A DNA stretch of 64,000 nucleotides. Source: Sarcocystis neurona (lineage: Eukaryota > Apicomplexa > Conoidasida > Eucoccidiorida > Sarcocystidae). The first letter of the stretch is position 1; each line of letters begins with the position of its first letter. Where the stretch lies: assembly GCA_000727475.1 (NCBI GenBank), contig KL647290.1:4041373-4105372 (forward strand), given 5' to 3'. The notes beneath the pieces are model-generated. The model did no database searches. It was not told where the DNA came from and worked only from the letters and a program-made list of their open reading frames with translations. A program made the translations under genes and the position numbers. This document shows positions 35,701 to 46,650 of the stretch, in pieces.

Positions 35701-38269
35701 TGTCACAGTTTCCCCGTTGGTCGTCCGTCGCGGTCTCTCCACAGATGGACACATGTTTTTGCGTGCGGTGAGCAGGTCCTCTGGGAAGGAGCGGAGTGGG
35801 AAGAGGTGTCGATAAGCACGTTGATGATCTCGCACCAGGTGAAGCGGTATTACAGGTGAGTGGACAGCCGATAGATTTTTCTTGATTCTTCGTCGTTTGT
35901 TGCTGCTTCTCCGGCAGCTGAAGAGAGTTGCCCCTGAGCCGGTCTCTCTCTTTTCACGAGAACTTCCTACCGGTTTCACGTCGACGGCTGCAGTAGTCTT
36001 TCTCCTCTTTTCTTCCTTGTGGAGAGCAAGATGGCCTCCGGTGGTCGCACCCCGTGTAGAGAAGCGGGGAAGAGTCTTCTCCTCCGGGCCAGGCGTTGTA
36101 AACATTTTCTCTGTCAGCTTCCCTAGACTCACCGAAGATACGAAAGCCAAGAAACACACATGCAACAGACGCGGAAAAACTTGGCGGCACATATGTATAT
36201 CTGTGCGTGTGTGTGTCTGGGTGTACGCATATATACCTGTTTACACCGAGAAAAAGAGTGTATAGCACTTCTGTTATGCACCTACAGCTGCTCACGTGGA
36301 TACATGCATATATTTCTGTGTAGAGCTCCAGTCTCTGTAAGAGGTACGCCTATACTGTAGATGCGTTGTGAGGGTTTATTTCTGCGCGCGAAGGTTTTGT
36401 GTCACTCAGGTGTATATGTGTATATGTAAGTACGCACATGTGTGTGTACGAGTGGCGAGTATATATGGCACTAGATAAGAAAATATGTATGTGTGTTTGT
36501 GTGTGTGTGTGTGTGTGTGTCTGTGTCTGCGTTTGTCGACTAGGTGTGCGTCATGGCCAGATGACTTCTGCCGTGCAATGCATCAGCAACTGTTAACAGG
36601 CGCCTACTTTCAGTTGGGACACGCGTGCGTGTATGCGGTAGATCGTTAACCATTAAACATATATACATATGTGGAGGACACGTGCGGAGGAGAACGCTGC
36701 GCGTGCACGTGTATATATAGATGTGTGTGCAACACATGTACGCCCGTGTATGGAGAGGGGCAGGCAAGTGTAAATATAGAGATATGTATGTGTATCTGGA
36801 GAATGCTTCCGCATCGGTGATAGCGTTGCCGAAACATGTGTGTGACCTGGGACTTTTAACGGGGAAGGGAAATTCACTTTTTCCTGGGTCTTTTGCAGAA
36901 AGGCGCTGTTGCTCACGCATCCCGACAAACATCAGACCGGCTCCGCAGAGCAACTCGTAAGTAAAGAGGCAGTCTAGTGCTTCCTCTTCCGCTTCCCCTC
37001 CCCTTCCGCGTACTTCTGGTATATGTGTGGATTTGTAAACGGGAATTTCTTTGTACTCGAATATATGCGCACACACGCAAAAATCGAAGTATCCGTTTAT
37101 ATGCAGATGTAGTTATGTGCATATATACGTACAGATACACTTGCAACATACACAGAGAGATATAAACAGGTGGATAGATAGAGCGACGGACATACCCGTA
37201 CAAGAATAGCTTCTTAAATGAGTTAGACAATTTATGCATATATATATATATACATATATATATATGCGTGTGTATAGACACATGTACGTAGAGATATCAA
37301 CATATATACATATTTGTGTACAAGGGTAACTTATCGAGAGCGTGTGTGTGTGTGTGTGTCTGTCTGTCTGTCATAGGTATACACCTGTGTATATATATAT
37401 ATATATTTCTACGTACAGGGGTAACTTCTGGAATGTATGTATATGCATGTGTGTGTTATAGGTATACACGCGTGTGTATGTATATATATATAAATGCATG
37501 TCAACTTTTATAAATATCTGGCTGAATAGATAATGTGTGTCTGTGTTTATATCTACGTGGAAACATGTATCTGTGTAGGCGTGTCTGATGATTTACTTGG
37601 TTATATGGATGAATTGTTTGCGTATTTGCTGTTTTTTTGGCATATATATATATATATATATATATGCGTATGACTATTAGTAGATATATTTGTACACACG
37701 TACGGTTATTCACAGATGCAGTTACATCTACGTGTAGGTCTTCAAGCTGCTCTATTAGTTTGCGTATGTACCTGTGTGTACGTGTATATGTTTGCTGAGC
37801 AAGAGCAGATACACATTTAAGATGTATGTGTGGGCATATAAATATAGAGAGACAGGGAGAGAGGGAGAGATTTATTAGTTGACGTGTAGGTATATGCACA
37901 CAAATACTGATGTGCACGGTTAGACACAGGTGATACACCTGCCTGTAGATACACGTGTGTATCTTTATTAAGACAGGTATGCACATATATATATATATAT
38001 ATATATGCATATATATGTGGGTGGACATATATATATATATATGTACGTATAATACGAATTTTCAATGTATAGAAGTAAATAAATGTATGTGTGTGTGTTT
38101 CCCCTGTCTCTCTGTCCGTATATAGGTATATAGGCATACATAAAATGTGTGTCCACACACGCATATATAGTATGGGCATGTGTGGGGTTGCTGTGTGTGT
38201 TTCTTGCAGTACCGCGCAGAGAAGATTTTTCAAGCGTTCAACGAAGCGTATAAGAAGCATCCCCTTTGA
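26792..38269 (+). CDS. Auxilin-like J-domain protein (DnaJ family, about 848 aa)
   Basis: Six exons: 26792-29000, 30400-30450, 32532-32620, 35776-35855, 36899-36956, 38210-38269; all junctions are GT-AG, phases agree, and the total is exactly 849 codons. The C-terminal J domain (about residues 754-848) reads [15 protein letters not shown], then [20 protein letters not shown], then [17 protein letters not shown]. This is the auxilin/GAK type: helix I with a (I)RxLLxxxHxVLW signature, the HPD motif at residues 817-819, and the domain at the extreme C-terminus. Auxilins recruit Hsp70 through HPD to strip clathrin from vesicles. Before it come a Lys/Arg/Glu helix, Ala-rich linkers, an acidic run (about 66-91) and a beta-like segment with FVFRFK, VWQDC and [16 protein letters not shown] (about 269-318). 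I did not recognise that segment as a named domain. No PTEN-like or kinase part is present. Short DLFLI and FDMF motifs might bind adaptors or clathrin (inference). The N-terminus has an amphipathic-looking helix ([14 protein letters not shown]). Confidence 0.88.
29040..29225. repeat. TATG/TA-rich stretch at the start of auxilin intron 1
   Basis: Short imperfect TATATG and ACATAC runs just after the first donor; reading frames through it are artefacts. Confidence 0.6.
29535..30145. repeat. Degenerate minisatellite carrying a GTGTACGTACAC palindrome
   Basis: In intron 1 of the auxilin-like gene. Copies of (G)TGGGGTGTACGTACAC(C) or its variants lie near 29541, 29749, 29823, 30027, 30078 and 30123. 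Three of them retain the perfect 10-base palindrome TGTACGTACA; the rest differ by one or a few bases. Flanks share AGCTGCT and GAGAAA-type words. Confidence 0.7.
30534..30875. repeat. Minisatellite, six copies of a 50-74 bp unit
   Basis: In intron 2 of the auxilin-like gene. Core TGCGTCAGAGGCACTGCTTAATAT starts near 30536, 30586, 30660, 30721, 30790 and 30854, each followed by (TA)n and a TTATTCGTACGCATA-like segment. Unit length varies through the (TA)n part. Confidence 0.9.
31600..32400. repeat. CA/TACA alternating purine-pyrimidine block of about 800 bp
   Basis: In intron 2 of the auxilin-like gene. Almost unbroken ACACATACATAC, CACGTACATACA and (TA)n words. The many overlapping frames on both strands (His/Thr/Tyr on plus, Cys/Val/Tyr/Met on minus) are repeat artefacts. 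Confidence 0.92.
32990..33250. repeat. TA/GATA microsatellite in auxilin intron 3
   Basis: Long runs of ATATATAC and TAGATAGATAGA with a short GAGAGAAAGAGA tail. Coding exons 3 and 4 lie on either side. Confidence 0.85.
33720..35215. other. Unique-sequence part of auxilin intron 3
   Basis: Frames of 60-150 codons exist on both strands (for example 33764-34219 minus, 34245-34643 plus) but none shows a domain, a phase-consistent partner or a CAG-type composition. The 3.2-kb intron between exons 3 and 4 contains this whole stretch. I see no gene in it. Confidence 0.45.
36490..36540. repeat. TG dinucleotide repeat in auxilin intron 4
   Basis: A near-perfect (TG)n run with a CTGTGTCTG tail. Confidence 0.85.
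37230..38060. repeat. TA and TG microsatellites in auxilin intron 5
   Basis: Several (TA)n runs (about 37238-37265, 37398-37410, 37640-37665, 37985-38045) and a (TG)n run near 37340-37360, separated by short unique sequence. Nothing else seen in this intron. Confidence 0.8.
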
Positions 38270-38815
38270 CTGCCACCAGGCGGCACCTGCGCGCCGTCTG
38301 TCTGGCAACAGTGGAGGAAATCCATGCGTATGCCTGTGTGCCCATATATTTGCCAATATATACACTCGCACACGCCTGTCTCTGTACACTGTTCGCGTCC
38401 ACATGAACGTGGTCGTGTGTGTGCGGAGATCTCCGCACGTCCGTAGCGTCTTATTGCTTGCTGGTGGTAGGAGAATCGAGTCTTCAAATACTGGCGCTTT
38501 ATCTTCGCGCACAGAGGAGGACTGCGGAGTCTCCTGCCGGTGTCCGTGTACAGATATGTGTGCGCATGAACACCTAGGAATACACACACACTCCCCTCTG
38601 TAGGGATTTGTCTCATTCTTGCTTGTGGAGTGGTCTACCGTGTGAACGCGCAGGCACGTAGATATATACGCCTGTCTCTGTGTATATGTGTCTATGTGTG
38701 TGCGTACGCACTCTTGTGTATATACACACGTCTGTCTTTGTATGTTCTTGAAAGGTCCCGTTTTCGCACGTGCACCTCTGTCGCGCCATGCTCGGAACTA
38801 CGTACATTCCGGAGA
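38270..38815. other. 3' flank of the auxilin-like gene
   Basis: Unique sequence with no convincing coding signal after the TGA at 38267-38269. The 3' UTR and polyadenylation region are probably here; no reliable signal was identified. Confidence 0.35.
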
Positions 38816-38819
38816 CGTA

Positions 38820-39290
38820 TCCCGGTTGAAGACTGCTACCACTGCAGTACTACTTCTGCAATAATACTTCTGCTACAAAACTACTAGTAGTATTAGGTTA
38901 CTACTCTCTTATTACTGCCAGAACTACTACTGTCCTGTTACCACTATCGTCGTACTACTACGACTACTCCTACTACGACGACGACAACTACTTCTATACT
39001 AATGCTACTACTACCATACTACTACCATTACCAGTAGTGCTACTACACTACTAGCACTACTACCGCTACTACTATGTAACTACTGCCAGTACTTCTACTC
39101 CTACTAGACCACAACAACTACTACTATACTACTACTATTCCCGCTACAACTACTAATACTAATACTAGTACTACGGCACTAGTGCTACTACCGCGCTGAT
39201 GCTCCTGTTGCTGTTCGTACCACTAGTGTACTATCAATTCTGCACTCCTACTCCAACAACATTTAGTATACTACTATTACTACAACGTCT
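38820..39290. repeat. Imperfect ACT/TAC trinucleotide block of about 470 bp
   Basis: Plus strand is built almost wholly of TAC, ACT and CTA words (for example TACTACGACTACTCCTACTA) with ACG, ATA and CCA variants. All forward frames contain stops, and the block ends just before the acceptor CCTCTGCAG at 39305. Confidence 0.9.
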
Positions 39291-39305
39291 CAGTTGCCTC
39301 TGCAG

Positions 39306-40320
39306 GCATGTGTGGCGATCGGGTGTGGACTGACGGTTTCCTCACGTCACTCCGCGCGCGTAGGTGTTGACGTCGGGCGTGCCTGTGAAAAGATGCCTGT
39401 ACTTTCGTACGTGTGCGGACCCGTGACTGCATCTGTCCCGCTGCATGACGGCACCCCGCTGCTTGTACGTACGCGTGGGTATGTGTTGGTGGTGCTGGTG
39501 TGTACGCGTTGATGTACAGACACTTACAGTTGCAGAGAGAGAAAGGGTCCTCTCTCTGCGCTGCCTTTCTGAGCGTCCCTGTGGCCCGCAGACGTAGACA
39601 CCGTCTTCTTCACGCATCTCTGCACCTGCACACGTCTGTATATGTGTGTGTGTGTCTGTATGTGCGTGTACACGTACTAGTCCACTCCTTTGCAGGAGAG
39701 AAATTTTCCACACTCACGTGTGTGTCAGTACGTGGATGGAGGTAGAGTTTTACATATCCGAGTGTATGTATCCGCACTCACTGGTACACCCACGTCCGCC
39801 TGAGTCTCTGTCTACGCACGTTATTATGTATCACACACACAGGCGTCCTGAATGTCTGTCCGTGCCTGCATACACACACGTGCATACATATTCGTGTATA
39901 CGCGTACATACATATTTTAAGATGTGTACACACACACCTATTATATATAATCTGTACCTGTGTACACACACATACACATATATATATACGTATATATGTG
40001 TACGTGTGTATGCAAGCGAAGTTGAGGTGTGGACACAAACGCATATGATATATCATTTGTACCTGTATACAAAGACGTAAATATCTATATATGTATATAT
40101 ATATACACGTATATATGTATGCAATCAGCATGTAGGTGTGGACACATCCACGTATTATATCCAGCTGTGCCAGTGTGCTCACGTATATATATATATATAT
40201 ATATGCAGTCAACGTCTACGTGTGGACACAGCCACGCGTTGTATATCCAGCTACAGCAGTGTACACATGTGTATATATATGTATCTATGCCTGTATACAC
40301 ACACGTATATGTGTGCGTAC

Positions 40321-40352
<32 letters not shown>

Positions 40353-41402
40353 ATGCATTCAACGTCTAGGTGTGTACGCACGCGCGTATTATGTGTCTAG
40401 CTGTGCCAGTATACGTACACGTACGTATATATATTATATATAATGAGCGTGTTGGAGAAGGGTAGTCGGGGCTGCTGCTGTCTCACAGTACGTCTCTCTC
40501 TCTTGGTACAGCGAAACCGTATGCCTTGACGTCTGAAATTCTGACCGCACAAGCAGGACACAAGAATTTATATCTCAGACTCGAATACCAGCCAGAGCAA
40601 CAAATCGCAGAAGAAGATGAACGCGAACAAACAGTAGATGTACATACCTGTTTTAGAGATTATTACCTGTACGCGTGTGCGCCCGTGTGGACGTGTATCT
40701 GGGGTACTTGTGCTTCTCCCGTATATGTGGAACACATCTTTGTTGGATCAACTACTGCGTGCGTATATCTGTACACGTTCGTATACATATATAGAGAGTG
40801 ACAGAGAGAAACGTATGCACAGAAAGGCTTGCGATAAAAGGCAGTCTGCTTCTATACGTCATTTGTCTTCGACGTGGGAAGGTGATGCGTAATGCGCTGC
40901 TGCACGTGACACAGAGAGGGAGAATACGAGGCGCGATGCACAGATGTCTTCTCATACCTGTATTGAAAGAGGCAGTCTCTGACGAGACGCTGAAGCGTAC
41001 TATCCAGGGAGCTCGCATAGGCAGGATGTGAGACGACTTGCACGAATACCTTTGGTTCGGCTTATATTCGATCAGGTCCTCCGCAATTCTACATACACAT
41101 ATGTGCGTGAGCTACATACACCTATACACAAGTACAGGAGCCCAAGTAGACTTTCGGAGCATGCTTACCTCAGACAGTATATGCAGGTGTGGCTATGTTC
41201 ATGACGTGGTGTCTCTTGTAGAGCGAAAAGAGTACACGTAGACATCTCAGTCGGCGTAGCGTGGAGGAGGAATCCGTCATCGCTTGGTGCACAAGCCTCA
41301 ACAGGCGGCTTCTACTTCTGCCGGCTAAATCACGCGCTGCACGGATTTGTCAACTCAATTCCCGTACGACTGAAGACTTGTCAAGCAGGGAAGAGCGCTT
41401 GA
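39306..41402 (+). CDS. Unrecognised gene, four phase-consistent exons (5' end missing)
   Basis: Exons 39306-39468, 40512-40633, 40882-41027 and 41222-41402. Junction phases are 1, 0 and 2 and agree throughout. Acceptors include CCTCTGCAG, CTTGGTACAG and TCTCTTGTAG; the last donor is AT|GTGAGA. Readable segments are SVPLHDGTPLLVPKPYALTS across the first junction, AGHKNLYLRLEYQPEQQIAE in exon 2, LLIPVLKEAVSDETLKRTIQ in exon 3 and GGFYFCRLNHALHGFVNS near the C-terminus, with TGA at 41400-41402. No signal peptide, membrane segment or known domain is evident. An exon upstream is needed because exon 1 starts after an acceptor with no ATG. Exon 3's acceptor (GGGAAG) is weak, and exon 4 has a second open frame, so the chain is a proposal. 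Confidence 0.4.
40010..40420. repeat. Minisatellite, four to five copies of a 60-65 bp unit
   Basis: Unit: GCAnTCAACGTCTAGGTGTG, then GACACAnCCACGnnTT, then TATATCCAGCTGTGCCAGTG. Copies begin near 40012, 40122, 40205 and 40355, with a degenerate one near 39915; (TA)n runs separate them. It lies in the intron between the first two exons of the 39306-41402 model. Confidence 0.85.
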
Positions 41403-43915
41403 CTGCGTCAGGCCACGTATCCTCGAGATGCGATCCTACACTGCAGATGCAGATGTTTCCCCAACGGCTTATTCCATGCGAAGAGATTTCTTATGACGTA
41501 GTGTGTGTGGGCATAAGTGAATTGGCGTGAGCGCGTTTTTGAAAAGAGTCGCGACGACAGGAGCGCACACGGTAGACATTCCCTGACGTGGGGTAGACAG
41601 ATGTATGAAGCGCCTTTCTTTTTGAGGTGCGAGCTACCCCAGACGCGGGATATGAAAATAGCTTGCGTGTGAATTACGGTGCTCGAATGTACTCTTCGAA
41701 GAGTTTCCCTCAAGATTTCGATACTTGATGCCCATTCTACGAGGCGCTATAGATTGGGCACTAGTCGGCCAAAACAATGCGTAAATACGTTCGTCGACTT
41801 TTAGTGGGGACGTCCTATATTTTACAGCGCACAGCTACATCATATATCGGTGATATAGTCGCAGGTGCCTTACAACTGGGTACAGACGACGCAGATATAT
41901 CGTAGGGCGTCCCTTGGCAGAACCTCACCCAGCAGTCGGCTTTAGTGAGAATAAAGTTTAATACGGATGAAGTCCCCTGAATGCCGCAAACACGCAAGTG
42001 CACTTTTTTCAGCAGACGCGGTTCTCCCTGTCGAGAGGCGAGCCCTTGAGGATGCGCCATACCGCAGCACTGGTAGAAGACCTGCCCCGCTGTTACTGGA
42101 CTACCAGTTTCTTCCGCATGTCTCCACCCCCCAGATCCGCCCGCACACACAAGTAGCGAGGAAAGCACACGCAAGTTTCTGTGTCTGTCCCTGCAAGGGC
42201 ATACAGGCATACATACATAATTTACGTACGGATTTCCGTCCGTTTTACTGCGGCGGGGAGGTTACACGCACGGCGTGCAGCGCACCACCCCTACGAAACA
42301 GTACACACTCGTTTCGCACACAAATGCGGAATATTCGCGTATTCTGCAAGGCACATGCAACCTATTACTGTGCCGTGTCTGCGCCGTAGGCGCATCCGCG
42401 CCTAGCAGGTACGGAGGAATCGAGATTAATCGTTCGATGTCTCTGCAGATATACATGCACATCTGAGGGTATAGATTTACACTTGTGGGTAGACATACAC
42501 GTCAGTTGCATTCACCTGTGTCGAACAACTTCCAATCTGTACAAAAACCACGTTAATCTCTTTTGCACAAAGCTACTTGCAGGCCGCACAAATGATAGAT
42601 TACGGAGGCAAACGTACATGTATTGTCGGAAGCAGTGGTGTGTACGGTGCTTGTGGATACGTGGGTGAATGTCGCGAGTTCAAGAGGTGCAAGTAAAGAC
42701 GCAGCAGGACGCACTGCAACTTGTTCAAAGTAGCTGTGCGGTGTATGTTCCCCAGAAGAATTTATGCGAAGCACGCCCACAATGCAGTCTACAATGTCCA
42801 TCCTTTCTACGTACGAGAAATGAGACAGACCTTTGTGCCAGCAGCACTTTCTGTACCCTATGAAGCTACACACATAGAATTCTCTTTCCTTTTCCAGCCC
42901 GCGTGCCTGTGGAATCCGACCGAACACGTAAGGCAGCAATTTGGGGGCACATTAGCTACACTTACACGCGACAACTGGGAAGGTATTACTCTGTTTAGAT
43001 GCCGCCGCACTCCTCAAGAATACGTATGAGCGCTTGTGCGGCGCAGCAGTCCGTTTTAAACTCTTTGTGAGCTCAAGTCCACGTTGGATCAACGATGTCA
43101 TTGAATGCACGTGCATAATGTGCAAGATATGTACCAACCACCTGCTTGGAGGCTGTATGTGGATATGCATGAACACGTGCTACTGCGTAATATTGCATTC
43201 CTTCCTCGGAAGTCTCATGCCCGCCAGCGCTGCTTTAAGGGAAGGAATAATATGGTTATTCGTCTTTGCGTAAACACCTAGATCCACGTGCATGGATAGC
43301 ACCAGAGTTGAAGGGTTCACGCTGCTGCTTCCCAGCGCCTGCAGTTGATACAAACTTTTTCAGCAGGCTTTCTAGCAGCGAGCAGCGGTGATTTTCTGTT
43401 ATTACGTCGTGTGCGTTGGGCTAGTGCATGCAACGCCCAGACGTGTACTCTTCATCGCTCGCCCTCAGACACACGATGCTACAGCGTATGTCTACGGGCT
43501 TCAGGCGATGGCTGATCATGCCACAACAATTGCTGCTTTCGTTCTGGTCACGACGGCGAGCACGGGGAACAATATTTCTCGTCTGCTGCAGATCGTTAGA
43601 CGCGAAGTACCTCTATTCACCTCATGCTTTCGACTGCTGCACGAGTTTGGACCCCACACGCGTACCACGGTTTCATGCAGCCACGCGACACATTCTTCTG
43701 GATCTGTGACAAAACGCATGGGAACCGTCCCGTCAGTGCGAATGATTGGGTAGGTCTGGTCAGCCACACGCGAACCTGTAGAAACGAGAGTCGTAGATCG
43801 GGCTCCACGGGCGCCCGTCCCTACAGGTGCACACACAGACTCCTGTGAAAAGGTAACTACTGGAACGTCCATTTGACCTTCCCCTGCCCGTAGCTGCCGC
43901 TTGCATCTGCTGCAG

Positions 43916-44155
43916 GCACTTGATTGCCCCGTGCCTCTTATTCGGCAGTTTGCCGCTGCGTGCGTCTTTATGCTGTGTAGTGCTACGTACACTGCAAGTG
44001 TACTAGTATACCTTCCAGATTTATTTACATTAGATCATTATGCCCCTGTAGGCCACTGCCTTCGCGTTGCGTCTGGTGTAGTTTGCAAGTCTGCAGCCCC
44101 CTCATGGCCTCACCGTATACATATTGATTTAATCCTTTATGTGTGGTACGACTAG
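43916..44155 (+). CDS. Candidate terminal exon, unrecognised
   Basis: Begins after the acceptor CATCTGCTGCAG and reads ALDCPVPLIRQFAAACVFML and on to a TAG at 44153-44155, 79 codons. It contains one hydrophobic stretch of about 20 residues and several cysteines. No partner exon was found with certainty. Confidence 0.3.
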   Translation, partial: ALDCPVPLIRQFAAACVFMLCSATYTASVLVYLPDLFTLDHYAPVGHCLRVASGVVCKSAAPSWPHRIHIDLILYVWYD

Positions 44156-46249
44156 ATAACCATATATGTATATATATATATATAGATAGATAGATATATA
44201 GATAAACGTGTCAAGACATGTACAGGGGGGCCTACACATTTATATATATATATATGATCACACCACGCATGAATATGCTCGTCGTTTTATAGTCACCTAC
44301 AGATGTAGGGCTTCGCCCTAGAGGGCAGCGTAACCACTACTTACTAAATATTACCGCAGACCTTTTTGTGAATCTAGAGTGAAATTCCCGTACCGAATGG
44401 AGCACGAGTCCCTCTACGTAGTTGTTCACACCTAAACCGAATGCTTCCGCTCCAAGAACTCGTCGGGTGCGGCAAAATATTCTTCTCCGGTCAAACAACG
44501 CAAACAGGGGTACACGTACATGAGTTAACACACACATGCATATATACATATATATATATATATATATTTATATATAGATGCGTAGGCCTATACGCAAACT
44601 TCTTTCAGTGCAAAAAAGCGAACGCGTGCGCGGCTACGCACACGCACGTGTGCGCACGTGCGTGCATCAACGCGCTCTATGCTTGCGTCGCTGCAGGACA
44701 AACCATTCCTGTGCTGCTCAGAGATATTGAGATTCTCTAAGCCGAGGCACGTCTGAGCAGCGACCATGTGACACGTGCCGCTTTCAGTGAAGAGCATGGG
44801 TTGACCAGCAGATGATCAGATGATGTGCGCTCCTCTGTTTGTGAAAGATGCAGCAACGACCCACTCCTTCACATACGTATACGTTTGTGTGCATATATAT
44901 CGATATCATGTGCCTAATGTACGCGTTTATCCAGCAGAGACTCACGCTACAGAGAAGTGTACGGTGATAGTACGACAGAAGTTAAAGATGATCATTTATG
45001 CTGGGTTGTTTTGGACAACAACTTTGTGTGGAAAGTACTCACATGTACGCAGCTGCTTTTGTCTGAGCGTCTTCTCCCTGGAAGTCGAGACTGAGTGTAG
45101 CACTAGAAATCTAACGCAGTAGGAGAAGCGGTTTACTGGTAGGTCCGTCGTCTGTCTCCACAGTCGGGACTCCGTTTGGCAATGACAGATGTCACTCAAT
45201 GAAAAAGTACTCTATTATTGAGCCTCTCTGCTTTTGTGAGTTCACGGGCTAAAAAGCTATAAACCAGGGGTGAACACGCTGGAGACGGCTACGTGCGTGA
45301 CGCGTGAGGAAGCAGGGGAGAAATTACTCTAATTGCTTTGTGTGCAAATTACAAAGTTCACATGCACCGGAACCGTAGAAGAAGAACGAATTAGGCACAT
45401 CTCACTAAGTCTTCCTTTTATGCGATATCCCCCCAAAGAGACTCGTGTTTCGAGTATGCGTAGGTGGGAAGTGCTCGAGTATATCGGCTCATCGATTTGA
45501 AAAAAGAACGAAGGAAGAAATTGGGTCTTCCTCACTAAATTCCTCTTCTGCTAGAGGAGTCAGGTGTTGATTATCTACAATTACAAACTCCATGCACGGC
45601 GACCCCCAGATAGTATGTTTGGAACTGCCACAGTCAGTGAAGGTGGGAGGCAGAGAAGCAAGAACGTACACGTGTGGTAAATATCTTTCTTCTGCGCCTT
45701 ACTGGAATAGTAGGAAGACAAGAAGTCAGACGCTTCTGTACTAACCGTACTCTGCGTATACGTACACAACGAGACACAATGACAGCACTCCATGGACAAG
45801 CTTACAGCGCGGCGCCTTCCTTTTCGGGTCACTCATGTCAAAAGCAGTGCACTTCTTCGGCTGGATTGAGGTATCAGAACAGCAACGCTGCTGCTATGTC
45901 TTTGCTGCCTCCCACAGCGCATTTTTGAATGTGAAGTGGCAACAAAGAAAATCTCAGTGAACTGCTGCAGAACTGTTTCTTCCTGAGGATGTATGCATCG
46001 TGCACGGATACACGCACTCGTATTTGCGTCTGTGCCTGTACGTAAGTATGTACGGGCGGTGCACCGAGACAAAATGCAGCTTTCAGAGACTACCGTGAAT
46101 TGACTACGAACCAAGTTGTTGCCTCTGGTAGCGCACGTAGTGTTTTAGTGATATTAGAGCCGTGCGTGTGGTAGGTGCACATAAAGGACGGTACAACGGC
46201 ACAAATGTGGTCAACAGTGAGGAGGGTAAGCGAGTAGGAACATCGGCAC

Positions 46250-46650
46250 CTGCACTCACAGCAACTGCCACTGGAACAAAACAGCGGCATTAAAAGGGGA
46301 AGCATAGCAGCACCAGCAAGCGCAGTACAGTTGCAGCAGACAGAGTGACGAATGTATATTAACCACCGGGGACGGCAGCAGTGGCTCGGGAGACGGTGCC
46401 CGTTTCCGGGACGTCTGCAGCAACAGCAACAATAGGGGCAGCCGCAGTAGCAGCGACAGTAGTAGAAGGAGATGGGCACTGCGCGAGAACCGCAGCAGTA
46501 CCAACAGCAGCATTCAACACCTTGGCCACACCCATCGGGCGCAACAACATCCGCAGCGATTTCAGGCGCTGCCGCAGTGGCAGTCATTACAGCGACACGA
46601 GTGGCAACAGTCAGTCGGTGCAACAGCAGCAAGAGCAGTCGCAGCCTCAA
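46250..46650. repeat. CAG/CAA-rich block
   Basis: Plus strand has GCAGCAACAGCAACA words; plus frames are Ala/Thr/Gln-rich and the minus frame is Leu/Cys-rich. By analogy with the confirmed genes the plus strand would be sense, but every plus frame is short. No gene is called. Confidence 0.45.

Noticed and set aside
44820..45122. Plus frame of 100 codons with CTVIVRQKLKMIIYAG
   Set aside because: Plausible composition and an upstream AG, but no donor or partner exon in phase; indistinguishable from chance in this balanced region.
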